Shown piece after piece: positions 41,090 to 49,939 of a stretch of 64,000 nucleotides of DNA; position 1 is the first letter of the stretch, and each line of letters begins with the position of its first letter. A program made the translations under genes and the position numbers. The stretch is from JBGSMF01 sp964651475 (GTDB lineage: Bacteria > Chloroflexota > Anaerolineae > Fen-1058), in the NCBI GenBank assembly GCA_964651475.1, contig CAZYXV010000007.1, positions 62,001 to 126,000 of the forward strand. The letters run 5' to 3'. A model generated the notes under the pieces. The model was given only the letters and a program-made list of their open reading frames with translations. It was not told where the DNA came from and searched no databases.

Positions 41090-43032
41090 AATCTAGAGCT
41101 TGCAGCATCACCCTCTTTGCCGCCGTCTTGTTGTTGGCGGCTTGTGCGCGATTTGCCGCGCTGGATAGGCTGCCGCCTGGCTGGCGCGACGACGAACTCA
41201 TCGAAGTAGACATGGACATGCGCATCGCCGCGGGCTGGCGGCCGCTCTACATTGAAGAAGCCGAAGGGCACGAGCCGCTATATCATTACGTACACGCGGC
41301 AACCATCGCGCTGTTTGGCCCAAGCCGCCTGAGCTATCGGTGGCTGGGCGCGGCGTGCGGGCTGTTGGCGGTGGCGCTGACTGTGGCGCTGGGCAAACGA
41401 TTATTCGGCTGGCGCGCTGCGCTGTTCGCCGGCGCGGCCATGGCGGCCGGCTTGTGGCCGTTGATGTACAGCCGGCTGGGGCTGCGGCACGTTGGCGCAT
41501 TGCCGCCGCTCTTATTGGCACTCTATGCCCTTTGGCAAGGGATAGAGGTTTCACGTAATACGCACTACGTAATACGCACTACGCACTACACACTACGTAT
41601 TACGTATTACGTATGGTTCACCCTCGCCAGTCTGGGGCTGGCGGCGGGAATGTACATTTACTTTGCCGGCCGTGTGGCGCCGCTGATGGCGGCGGCGTTT
41701 ACGCTTTATCTGCTGCTCTTTCATCGCCCGATTTTCAAAGCAACGTGGAAAGGTTGGCTGCTGGCAGGCATTTTGACCGCGCTGCTGTTTGCGCCGTTGG
41801 GGATATACCTGGCAACTCGCCCCCTCGAAGCGCGGCTGGAAGTGGTGGGCAAACCGCTGCTTGAATTGCAGCAAGGCAACCTGGCTCCGGTGCTCAAAAC
41901 AACGTTAGGCACGCTGGGGATGTTTACGTTTCGCGGCGACCCGGAATGGTTGTATAATCTTGCGGGGCGGCCCGTCTTTGATTGGCTCACCGGCGCGTTT
42001 TTTTACCTGGGCGCGGCGCTGGCCGTGCGGCGATGGAAACGCGCCGAATATGGCCTGCTCCTCATCTGGCTCATCGTTGGACTGGCCCCGGCGTTTGCCA
42101 GCCTGCCCGCCGCCAGCTTTGGGCACACCATCACCGCGCTGCCGGCTGTGTACGTGCTGCTGGGCCTGGGATTGGACGCCGCCGCTAGATGGCTCAGTGC
42201 GCGAGGGAACCGGGGGCGATGGCTTGGCGTCTTGGTCATTGTCGGCGTGCTTGGCGCAAACGCCGGGCTGGCCGTGCGCGATTACGTGCGCTGGGGACAA
42301 CACCGTTACACGCGATTTTTGTATCACGGCGACATGGCCCAAGTGGCACGTTACCTGAACAAGCACCCCGACCTTCAGGATATTGCCGTTTCGACCGCCG
42401 CCGAAGAGCTGCGCCTGGATGCGCGCGGCATGGCGCTCGACGTGCGCCGCGGCGCGCGCGTGCGCCTGTTCGACCCGCGCCACGCGCTGATCTTGCCGGC
42501 GGGCGGAAAAGTGGCGCTGATTTCCGATCCAGCGCCCGCGCCGCACGTTCAAGCGTTTTTGGCCGAACGCGCCAGCCTGGTTGACGAAGGGCCGCTCACT
42601 GTCAACGGCCCGGCCTTTCGCCTGTACGATGCGCAGCAGATTGTTCCGGCGGCCTCGCCGGCCGTCTCTTTACCCGTCACGTTTGGCGGGCGCCTCAGCT
42701 TGATCGAGTTAGACGTCAAACCTCAAGGGCAGGGGCTGGCAGTGCGCACAATCTGGCGCGTGGAGGCAGGCGACGCCTTGCCGGAAAAGCTCAAGCTCTT
42801 TGTGCATCTGCTGGCGCCAGATGGCAGCCTGGCGGCGGCCGGCGACCGGCTGGACGTCTGGCCGCCCACGCTGCAAAGGGGCGATCAATTCGTGCAATGG
42901 AACGATCTACCGACGCCGCCCCCCGGCCATTATCAAATTGCGGTGGGAGTGTACGAACCAGGTGGCGCGCGCTGGCAGATTGATTCGACCGGCGGCGAGC
43001 GAGTGCTGATCGAGTGGAGAGTGGATGAATAA
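41086..43032 (+). CDS. GT39-like membrane glycosyltransferase 3
   Basis: 648 residues, GTG start overlapping the phosphoesterase stop. Acidic motif RDDE at about 34-37 in the first loop, followed by GHEPLYHY. About ten helices. A repeat-derived loop (VSRNTHYVIRTTHYTLRITY) lies between two middle helices rather than before the last. The outside end carries the shared beta-rich domain in a shorter form (FVHLLAPDGSLAAAGDRLD, PPGHYQIAVGVYEPGG). The gene overlaps the next by eight bases. Expected to transfer a sugar from a polyprenyl carrier. Confidence 0.78.
   Translation: MKSRACSITLFAAVLLLAACARFAALDRLPPGWRDDELIEVDMDMRIAAGWRPLYIEEAEGHEPLYHYVHAATIALFGPSRLSYRWLGAACGLLAVALTVALGKRLFGWRAALFAGAAMAAGLWPLMYSRLGLRHVGALPPLLLALYALWQGIEVSRNTHYVIRTTHYTLRITYYVWFTLASLGLAAGMYIYFAGRVAPLMAAAFTLYLLLFHRPIFKATWKGWLLAGILTALLFAPLGIYLATRPLEARLEVVGKPLLELQQGNLAPVLKTTLGTLGMFTFRGDPEWLYNLAGRPVFDWLTGAFFYLGAALAVRRWKRAEYGLLLIWLIVGLAPAFASLPAASFGHTITALPAVYVLLGLGLDAAARWLSARGNRGRWLGVLVIVGVLGANAGLAVRDYVRWGQHRYTRFLYHGDMAQVARYLNKHPDLQDIAVSTAAEELRLDARGMALDVRRGARVRLFDPRHALILPAGGKVALISDPAPAPHVQAFLAERASLVDEGPLTVNGPAFRLYDAQQIVPAASPAVSLPVTFGGRLSLIELDVKPQGQGLAVRTIWRVEAGDALPEKLKLFVHLLAPDGSLAAAGDRLDVWPPTLQRGDQFVQWNDLPTPPPGHYQIAVGVYEPGGARWQIDSTGGERVLIEWRVDE
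41551..41612 (+). repeat. Low-complexity ACTACGTAATACGC repeat inside glycosyltransferase 3
   Basis: ACGTAATACGCACT units followed by inverse TACGTATTACGTATTACG, all in frame. The two halves could form a hairpin. Confidence 0.65.
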
Positions 43033-45334
43033 TATCCAACACCGCCTTTATTACATCGCACTGGGCACGGTTGCGCTGGCTTTTCTGGCGCTGGCCATCA
43101 CCTACAGCGTCGTCAATCCGCTGCACGAATCTACCGACGAGATCCGCCATTATCGCTACGTGCGGTACTTGCTGGCCTATCACACGTTGCCGGTGCAAGA
43201 GCCTCACACACCGCGCTCGCAAAGCCACCATCCGCCGCTGTATTACACGCTGGCGGCGCTGGCCTCGTGGTGGGTCGAGCCGGATCACCCCGTATATTTT
43301 TCCCCGCCCGAAAACCCCTACTGGGGCTATCGCTACTGGGAAGTGGGAGACGACAACAAGAACCAATATCTGCACGGCGCGGACGAGGCTTTTCCCTACC
43401 AGGGTGACGCATTGATCGCTCACCTGGCTCGCTGGGTCAATATCCTCATCGGCCTGGGCAGCGTGCTGCTGACGTATCGCCTGGGACGAGTGGCGTTCCC
43501 CCGTCAGCCGGCCGTGGCGCTTGGGGCGACGGCATTTGTGGCGTTCAATCCCATGTTTGTTTATTTGAGCGGGACGATCAACAACGACATCGCCGCCGCG
43601 CTGGCCGGCGCGGCGGTGATTGTGGCCTGCGCCGAAATCGTCACGCACGGCGTCACGCTGCGCCGCGCCCTGATCCTGGGCGCGCTGTATGGCCTGGCGA
43701 TTCTTTCCAAGTTCAACGTGGCGTTCATATTGGCGCTGATCGAGTTGACGCTGCTGGCCGATGCGTGGCAGCGGCGCAGCGGGCGGGATTTGATACGCGC
43801 CAACCTGGCCGTGCTCGGCGTGGCGCTGCTGCTTTCCGGCTGGTGGTTTGCGCGCAATCAAATCCTGTACGGCGAGCCGACGGGCGTTCAGCGCGTGACC
43901 GAACTGTGGGGTGTGCGCGATCCGCGCAGCAGTTGGGCCGTGGCGCTTTCTGAATTGCCTTACGTGTGGACGACGCTGTGGGGGCGTTTTGGGTACGGGC
44001 AAATCCCCATGCCGGAATGGATTTACAACGCCCTCAAAATCGTAGCCGGGCTGGCGCTGGTTGGATTGGCGCTGCACGCGGCGCGTTATATGAAAAGATG
44101 GCGGGCGGCTCCTGCCCCCAAACAATTGATCCCCGCGACTGCACAGGGGTTGATCTTGCACCTGGCGTTGCTGATCGCCAGCATTGTCAGCTTTGCCGGC
44201 GTGCTATTTGGGTACATGTTAATCAGTCCGGCCGGGCCGATGGGGCGTTTTTTCTTTCCGGCGCTGCCGGCGCTGGGTGTGTGTATGTTCTATGGATTGG
44301 CGGGGCTACTCCCGGCGCGATGGACACGCTGGCTGGCGGCCGCGTGCCTGCTGGGTATGGCGGGATTATCGTTATACGCCTTGATTGGCATTCTGGTACC
44401 GGCCTACGCGCGCCCCGCGCCGCTGAGTGAACAGCAAATCGCATCCATTCCACATCCTGCCCAGGCTACTTTTGGAGAACAGGCGCGGCTATTAGGATAT
44501 GACGTGAGCACAGACAGGCTCACGCCAGGCGCGCCCTCTACGGAACAAGCGGAGGGCAATACGCAGAACGAACTCGTCGTCACGGCGTATTGGCAAGCCC
44601 TCGCCCCATCGGCGCAAGACCTGACGGTGTTCGTACACCTGATCAGCCGGGATGGACCGCTCGTCGCTCAACGAGACACGTATCCCGGGTTGGGGCGCTT
44701 TCCGGCCTCGCTGTGGAAACCTGGCGATACGTTCAGCGACCGCTACCGTATTGTGCTCGACCCCTACACGTTTGCGCCTGACGCAGCCGACGTAACGATT
44801 GGCCTGACCATCCCCGGCGCAGGCCGCCTGGCGGTGACGGACGCGGACGAGCGCAACATTGGCGCCACTTTTACGCTAACGCAAGTGACGATTGAATCAC
44901 CCGGCGGCGCATATCCCAATCCCGTGCATATTAATTTCGACGACAAGGCGGCGATCGTCGGATACAACCTCAGCCCGCGCAGTCTTTACGCCGGGCAACC
45001 CCTCACCCTCACCCTTTACTGGCAGGCGCTCGCGCCGATGCAATACGAGTATTACGTGTTCGCCCACGTGCTGGGGCAAGACAATAAAACGTGGGCCGCC
45101 GACGACGGGCATCCACACACCAGTCCCCGCCGCATGTGGCGGTGGACGAGCGGCCAGGTGTACACAGACACGCGCGTGTTGAACCTCGCGCCCGATACGC
45201 CGCCCGGCCTTTACCCCATCGAGCTTGGGCTGTACGGCGGACCAGACGAAGAGCGCGTGCCTATCCGGGCAAGCGATGGACGCCCGACGGACGACTATAT
45301 CTTGCTGACGCAAATCAGGGTGAGGGCGCCGTGA
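43025..45334 (+). CDS. DUF2142/GT39-like membrane protein with two C-terminal beta domains
   Basis: 769 residues. The first outer loop has HESTDEIRHYRYVRYLL (D38-E39), then HHPPLYYTLAAL and TINNDIAAALAG, which match DUF2142-type membrane proteins more than ArnT. About ten helices. The outside region contains two copies of the shared beta-rich domain in tandem, from about 490 (LLGYDVSTDRLTPGAP... FVHLISRDGPLVAQRDTYPG) and 640 (IVGYNLSPRSLYAGQPL... FAHVLGQDNKTWAADD). It overlaps its neighbours on both sides. Likely a glycosyltransferase or sugar-transfer partner; biochemical role not established for the family. Confidence 0.75.
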   Translation: MNNIQHRLYYIALGTVALAFLALAITYSVVNPLHESTDEIRHYRYVRYLLAYHTLPVQEPHTPRSQSHHPPLYYTLAALASWWVEPDHPVYFSPPENPYWGYRYWEVGDDNKNQYLHGADEAFPYQGDALIAHLARWVNILIGLGSVLLTYRLGRVAFPRQPAVALGATAFVAFNPMFVYLSGTINNDIAAALAGAAVIVACAEIVTHGVTLRRALILGALYGLAILSKFNVAFILALIELTLLADAWQRRSGRDLIRANLAVLGVALLLSGWWFARNQILYGEPTGVQRVTELWGVRDPRSSWAVALSELPYVWTTLWGRFGYGQIPMPEWIYNALKIVAGLALVGLALHAARYMKRWRAAPAPKQLIPATAQGLILHLALLIASIVSFAGVLFGYMLISPAGPMGRFFFPALPALGVCMFYGLAGLLPARWTRWLAAACLLGMAGLSLYALIGILVPAYARPAPLSEQQIASIPHPAQATFGEQARLLGYDVSTDRLTPGAPSTEQAEGNTQNELVVTAYWQALAPSAQDLTVFVHLISRDGPLVAQRDTYPGLGRFPASLWKPGDTFSDRYRIVLDPYTFAPDAADVTIGLTIPGAGRLAVTDADERNIGATFTLTQVTIESPGGAYPNPVHINFDDKAAIVGYNLSPRSLYAGQPLTLTLYWQALAPMQYEYYVFAHVLGQDNKTWAADDGHPHTSPRRMWRWTSGQVYTDTRVLNLAPDTPPGLYPIELGLYGGPDEERVPIRASDGRPTDDYILLTQIRVRAP

Positions 45335-47292
45335 ACAAGCGATGGTTTGCACTGGTTGGTGTGCTGCTCGCCGCCGCCGCGCTGCGATTAATCAGCCTCG
45401 GCCACGTGCCCCCCGGCGTCGAGCACGACGAGGTCGCCGAAGTTTTAATCGCCCAGGCGATTTGGAACGGGCAACACGCGCTGTTTTTTCGGCAGGCTTT
45501 TGGCCAAGAGCCGCTGTTCCTCTACCTGGCGGCGGGGGCGCTGGCTGCGTTTGGATGGAATGTGTTGGCCTTGCGTTTCGTCTCGGCGGCGGTGGGCATG
45601 TTGACCGTCGCCGCCGGCGCGCGGCTGGCGCGGCGCTTGTTCGGCTGGCGCGCGGCGCTGGTCACTGCCGGCGGATTGGGCGTGATGCTGTGGCCCGTGT
45701 TTTGGAGCCGCGTGGGGCTGCGCGGGATGACCTTGCCGCTGTTCATGTGCCTGGGCGCGGACGCGCTGTGGCGCGCGCTCAAATCTCCGCGCAGAAACGT
45801 GACACACGCTCTCCTCGCCAGTTTATTCTTTGGATTATCGGCCTACACCTATCTGGCATCGCGTGGGCTGCCCATCTTGTTCGGGGTGTTTATCATTTAT
45901 CTGCTAGTTTTCGACCGCGCCCTGCTGCGCCGCAAATGGCGCGAGCTGTCAATCGCGCTGGCGGTAGCGGCGCTCGTCGCCTTGCCACTGGTCATCTACC
46001 TGATTTCGCATCCAGACGTGCAGTACCGCGTGGCGGAGGTTAACGCGCCGCTGGTTCAACTTGCGCAAGGCGATCCGACCGAAATGCTGGCAAACGTGCC
46101 GCGCGTTTTGGGCATGTTCAGCCTGCACGGCGATTCGACTGTACGCAACAATCTGCCGGACCGGCCCGTATTCGCCGAGCCTGTATGGGCGATTCTGTTT
46201 TACGTGGGGGTGTGCGTGGCGCTGGCCCGCCTGCCAGACGCGCGTTATGGCTTTGTGTTGATCTGGCTGAGCGTAATGCTCACCCCGACGTTGGTCACCA
46301 CCGATGCGCCAAACTTTGTGCGCGCGTTGGGCGCGCTGCCGGCGGTGATGCTATTGCCCGGCATTGGGACAGAGTGGGTTTCTAAATTCCAAAGTCCAAA
46401 TTCCAAAATCACGGCTTGGGCGTCTCGCGCCTCGCGTTTCACGTATCACCTGGTTGGCCTGGCCCTGGCGCTCAACATTGGGTTGACGCTGTACGACTAT
46501 TTCATCCGCTGGCCGGCCATTCCCGAAACACAATTCGTATGGCAAAGCGATCTGGCGGCTGTGGCGCGCTCGCTCGACGCCGATCCGCAAGCAGTAGATG
46601 TGACCATCGCCGGGCTGTCAAACAACTCGATGGACGCGCCCAGCCTGTCGCTCTTGATGCAGCGCAAGGATGTGCGCGTGCGATGGGTAGATACAGGCAG
46701 TCCCCTCAGCGCCGGCGGCACGCTCGTCATGCCCCTCAGCGGGGGGCGGCTGATCGTGCCGTCCATCGTCCCGCTAAATTACGCCCTGACCGAGCGGCTA
46801 ACGGGGTTGGGCGCGCGCCGGGTTGACCCCCGCGACAGTACGGGGGTTGACCAGGCTCGCTTTACCGAGTTTTGGCTGCCTCCCTCCACGTTGGCAGATA
46901 TCCCGCAAGCGCAGTTCGAGGCAAATGTCAGCCTGCTCACTATGCAAATGCCGGCGGAGGTGGTCGCGCCAGGCCAGGTCATCACGGCCCTGAGCACGTG
47001 GCAGGCCGCCGAGCCGCCCTACCCGCCGCTCAAGATTTTTGTTCACGTGGTGGATGCGGCGGGCGATATACGCGCCCAGCACGACGGGCTGGATAGTCCA
47101 AGTGACTTTTGGCAACCGGGCGATGTCATTGTTCAGGTCCACCCCATTCCGCTGCCCGCCGACTTGCCACCCGGCGAATACCTGCTGCGCACAGGAGTGT
47201 ACGACCCAGACACATTATCGCCGTATCGTTTGATCCACGGCGGCAATGTTCTTACCATCGGCGCGATTCAGGTGTATAATTCATCCCCATGA
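45331..47292 (+). CDS. GT39-like membrane glycosyltransferase 4
   Basis: 653 residues from GTG 45331 (GTGA overlap with the previous stop); a frame opening at 45091 runs through the previous gene and is rejected. Acidic pair D33-E34 (PPGVEHDEVAEV), then GQEPLFLY, and WSRVGLRGMTLPLFM in a later loop. The loop before the last helix carries a short repeat-like insert (FQSPNSK). The C-terminal beta-rich domain is present (FVHVVDAAGDIRAQHDGLD, PPGEYLLRTGVYDPD). It overlaps the flippase-like gene by four bases (ATGA). Confidence 0.8.
   Translation: MNKRWFALVGVLLAAAALRLISLGHVPPGVEHDEVAEVLIAQAIWNGQHALFFRQAFGQEPLFLYLAAGALAAFGWNVLALRFVSAAVGMLTVAAGARLARRLFGWRAALVTAGGLGVMLWPVFWSRVGLRGMTLPLFMCLGADALWRALKSPRRNVTHALLASLFFGLSAYTYLASRGLPILFGVFIIYLLVFDRALLRRKWRELSIALAVAALVALPLVIYLISHPDVQYRVAEVNAPLVQLAQGDPTEMLANVPRVLGMFSLHGDSTVRNNLPDRPVFAEPVWAILFYVGVCVALARLPDARYGFVLIWLSVMLTPTLVTTDAPNFVRALGALPAVMLLPGIGTEWVSKFQSPNSKITAWASRASRFTYHLVGLALALNIGLTLYDYFIRWPAIPETQFVWQSDLAAVARSLDADPQAVDVTIAGLSNNSMDAPSLSLLMQRKDVRVRWVDTGSPLSAGGTLVMPLSGGRLIVPSIVPLNYALTERLTGLGARRVDPRDSTGVDQARFTEFWLPPSTLADIPQAQFEANVSLLTMQMPAEVVAPGQVITALSTWQAAEPPYPPLKIFVHVVDAAGDIRAQHDGLDSPSDFWQPGDVIVQVHPIPLPADLPPGEYLLRTGVYDPDTLSPYRLIHGGNVLTIGAIQVYNSSP
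46381..46410 (+). repeat. Short TTCCAAAGTCCAAA repeat inside glycosyltransferase 4
   Basis: AATTCCAAAGTCCAAATTCCAAA, read as KFQSPNSK in the loop before the last helix. The shortest of the set. Confidence 0.45.
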
Positions 47293-48272
47293 CAAATGAT
47301 TCCACCCCTCCACCCGAGGCCAAACGCCGTTGGCTCGACCTGCTCAAGGCGCTCGTCAGCGTGGCGCTTTTGGCGCTCTTGATTTACAGAATAGACCTGA
47401 ACGAGACGTTGATGGCGCTGCGCAGCATCAACCTCTGGCTGCTGGCGGCAGCCTGGCTGCTGTACCAATCTGGCATGTTTATCCGCAGCGAGCGCTGGCG
47501 GGCACTCATCACCTCGTTGGGCTACCCATCCAGCTCGCTGCGCCTGACGGCGCTTTATTACGTGGGCACGTTCTTTAGCACCATGCTGCCCACCGGCTTT
47601 GGCGGCGACGTGGTCAAAGCTTACGAGCTGGCGCGCGACGTGGGTCACGCCGCCGACGCCGCCGGGACAGTGTTGATTGATCGCTGGTTGGGGCTGTTGG
47701 TGCTGTTTATTCAGGCGTTGGTGGCGCTGCCGTTTAGCATGGGGTTGGTGCCGCGCTCCATCGGGCTGAGCATCGGGGGGCTGGGGCTGGGAGCGTTGCT
47801 CGCCACGCTGCTCTTGTTCGAGCCGGGCTGGCAGCAGCGGTTTGTGAGCCGGCTGCCGGGCGTGTTGGGCCGCCTGGGACGCAAATGGCTGGAGCTTTCT
47901 GAGACGGCCGTGCACGGCTATGGCCGGGCCGGCCTGACGCGCGCATTGCTCTTTTCAGTTATCTTTAACCTCGTCCACGTCATCAATCACTGGGTCATTG
48001 GCCTGGCGTTAGGCGTGAATATATCGCCCGGCTATTACTTTTTGCTCGTGCCCATCATCTCGCTCTCGCTCACCTTGCCTATCTCTATCAGCGGCATTGG
48101 CGTGCGCGAAAGCGCGTTCGTGGCGCTGTTCGCGCTGGCTGACGTGCCCCAGCCGCAAGCCTTTGCTATGGGACTGACGGTTTTTGCGCTGCAAATCAGC
48201 GCGGCCATCATCGGCAGCGTGATTTACGCCGTGCAGGGGATACGCGGCACCATGGGGCGGCGCCGGTCATGA
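47289..48272 (+). CDS. Lysylphosphatidylglycerol synthase-type flippase (UPF0104/AglD-like) membrane protein
   Basis: 327 residues, seven to eight helices. The UPF0104 family pattern is visible: FIRSERWRALI, ALYYVGTFFSTMLPTGFGGDVVKAYELARD, and SISGIGVRESAFVALF near the end. The family includes flippases of polyprenyl-linked sugars and the membrane part of MprF. Placed within a run of polyprenyl-dependent transferases, it may move or help move the lipid-linked donors; this is inference. It overlaps genes on both sides by four bases. Confidence 0.8.
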   Translation: MTNDSTPPPEAKRRWLDLLKALVSVALLALLIYRIDLNETLMALRSINLWLLAAAWLLYQSGMFIRSERWRALITSLGYPSSSLRLTALYYVGTFFSTMLPTGFGGDVVKAYELARDVGHAADAAGTVLIDRWLGLLVLFIQALVALPFSMGLVPRSIGLSIGGLGLGALLATLLLFEPGWQQRFVSRLPGVLGRLGRKWLELSETAVHGYGRAGLTRALLFSVIFNLVHVINHWVIGLALGVNISPGYYFLLVPIISLSLTLPISISGIGVRESAFVALFALADVPQPQAFAMGLTVFALQISAAIIGSVIYAVQGIRGTMGRRRS

Positions 48273-49939
48273 CGAAACGCTGGCAACTGTGGGCCGCGGT
48301 GGGATTATGGCTGGCCGCTTTTGGGTGGATGGCATTTAACGCCCAGGCGCAATCGCCCACCATGGACGAGCAAAACCACATTGCGCGCGGCTATGTTTTT
48401 TTGCGCACGGGCGATCCGCGCCTGAGCGTCGAACATCCCCCCCTCATCAACAGCCTGGAAGCGCTGCCGCTCTTGATGCTGCCCGACGTGCAAATCCCCA
48501 CCGACGATTGGGCGTGGGAAGCGGGGGAATGGTATCGCTTTTCCGATCTCTTTTTGTGGTATCAGAATCACGACGTTGATCGCATGATTTACCTGGCGCG
48601 CCTGCCGGTGATTGCACTGACATTATTACTCTCGGCGATGGCAACGCGCTGGGCAAACGTGTGGGGCAAATCCTGCGCGCTTCTCACACTGGCATTGATC
48701 ACACTGGATCCCAACATATTGGCGCACGGGGGGCTGGCCACTACCGATATGGGGCAAACACTCGCCGTATTCATCACAGGGTACGCCATGTGGTCTATCG
48801 CGCAACGCGACAGGCTACACCACAGCCAGCGGGGCGCTATATATCCAGTTGTTCTGGCCGGGCTGGCCATGGGCGCAATGCTGGCGAGCAAAATTTCGGC
48901 GCTGGCGTTTGTGGGCGTGTTTGGCGCGCTGATGGTGGGCGACGCCGTGGTGGCCGTCGCCCATCGCCAATCCCCACTTTACCATCGCTATTCGTTCATC
49001 GCGCGCCGCGTATTGGTTATGGTGATGATGACGCTTATGGCGCTGGCGGTGTTGTGGGGCGTATATGCGTTTCAAATCGCCCCGGCCACTGAAGGCGGGC
49101 CGCCGCTGCCCATGGGCACTTACTGGAAGGGCGTTCTTTCAATCTTTGAACAAACGCAAGGAGGAGGCCGCCCATCGTACCTGCTGGGCAAGACATCGGT
49201 TCACGGCTGGTGGACGTATTTCCCCATCGCCTTTGCCGTCAAGACGCCGCTGCCCGCTCTGATCTTGCTGGCGCTGGCAATTCCGGCCTCGATGCTCCTC
49301 AAACGGTGCTCGGTCTGCATATTCTTGCTTGCGCCGGCGTTGGCATACAGCGCAATGATCACCCAAAGCGCGCTCAACATCGGCTACCGGCACATGCTGC
49401 CGGCGCTGCCGTTCTTGTACGTGTGGGCGGGGCAGTTAGCCAATATCAAATACCCAATACCCAATACCAAAATTCCACTCTCTGCCCTCTACCCTCTACT
49501 TCTCTGCTGGCTGGCATTGGAAACGTCGTTCATCGCGCCGCACTTTATCTCGTACTTTAATCAATTGGGCGGCGGGCCGGCCAACGGCTGGAAAATCGTG
49601 GCTGACTCGAACATTGACTGGGGACAAGACCTGAAGGCGCTGCGCGATTACGTGAGAGATAACCAACTGGGCAAAATCAAGCTCAGTTGGTTTGGCAGCA
49701 GCTATCCCGGCATGTATGGCATCGAATACGAGCCGCTGCCGGGCCTGCCGCACCACTTTGAGTTGTGGGCCGATCCGCCATTTGATCCTCAACACCCTGC
49801 GCCAGGCGTGTACGCCATCAGTGTATCGAACCTGGTCGAGACTCAATTTGAAGACAAGCGCGTATTTGGCTACTTTCGCGCGCGCGCGCCGGATGCGCGC
49901 ATCGGTTATTCGATTTACGTGTACAAGGTGACGAGGTGA
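48269..49939 (+). CDS. Phospholipid carrier-dependent glycosyltransferase (GT39-like) 5
   Basis: 556 residues. First loop SPTMDEQNHIARGY (D33-E34) and then SVEHPPLINSLEALPLL, as in the PMT/ArnT superfamily. Near the end, HFISYFNQLGGGPANGW and DSNIDWGQDLKALRDY form a well-known signature of this subgroup. About eleven helices. Unlike its neighbours it lacks the shared beta-rich C-terminal domain. The loop before the last helix has a repeat-derived insert (ANIKYPIPNTKIPL). Overlaps by four bases on both sides, so it is part of one long operon. Confidence 0.85.
   Translation: MTKRWQLWAAVGLWLAAFGWMAFNAQAQSPTMDEQNHIARGYVFLRTGDPRLSVEHPPLINSLEALPLLMLPDVQIPTDDWAWEAGEWYRFSDLFLWYQNHDVDRMIYLARLPVIALTLLLSAMATRWANVWGKSCALLTLALITLDPNILAHGGLATTDMGQTLAVFITGYAMWSIAQRDRLHHSQRGAIYPVVLAGLAMGAMLASKISALAFVGVFGALMVGDAVVAVAHRQSPLYHRYSFIARRVLVMVMMTLMALAVLWGVYAFQIAPATEGGPPLPMGTYWKGVLSIFEQTQGGGRPSYLLGKTSVHGWWTYFPIAFAVKTPLPALILLALAIPASMLLKRCSVCIFLLAPALAYSAMITQSALNIGYRHMLPALPFLYVWAGQLANIKYPIPNTKIPLSALYPLLLCWLALETSFIAPHFISYFNQLGGGPANGWKIVADSNIDWGQDLKALRDYVRDNQLGKIKLSWFGSSYPGMYGIEYEPLPGLPHHFELWADPPFDPQHPAPGVYAISVSNLVETQFEDKRVFGYFRARAPDARIGYSIYVYKVTR
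49441..49475 (+). repeat. Low-complexity ATACCCAAT repeat inside glycosyltransferase 5
   Basis: AAATACCCAATACCCAATACC, read as IKYPIPNTKI before the last helix. Same family as 38910-38967. Confidence 0.65.

Noticed and set aside
42791..44161. Minus-strand open frame of 456 codons
   Set aside because: Opposite two clear membrane transferase genes; composition is typical of an antisense shadow.
45091..47292. Longer version of glycosyltransferase 4 with a start at 45091
   Set aside because: The extra 80 residues are antisense-like, Arg-rich and read through the previous gene; GTG 45331 gives the usual 4-base overlap.
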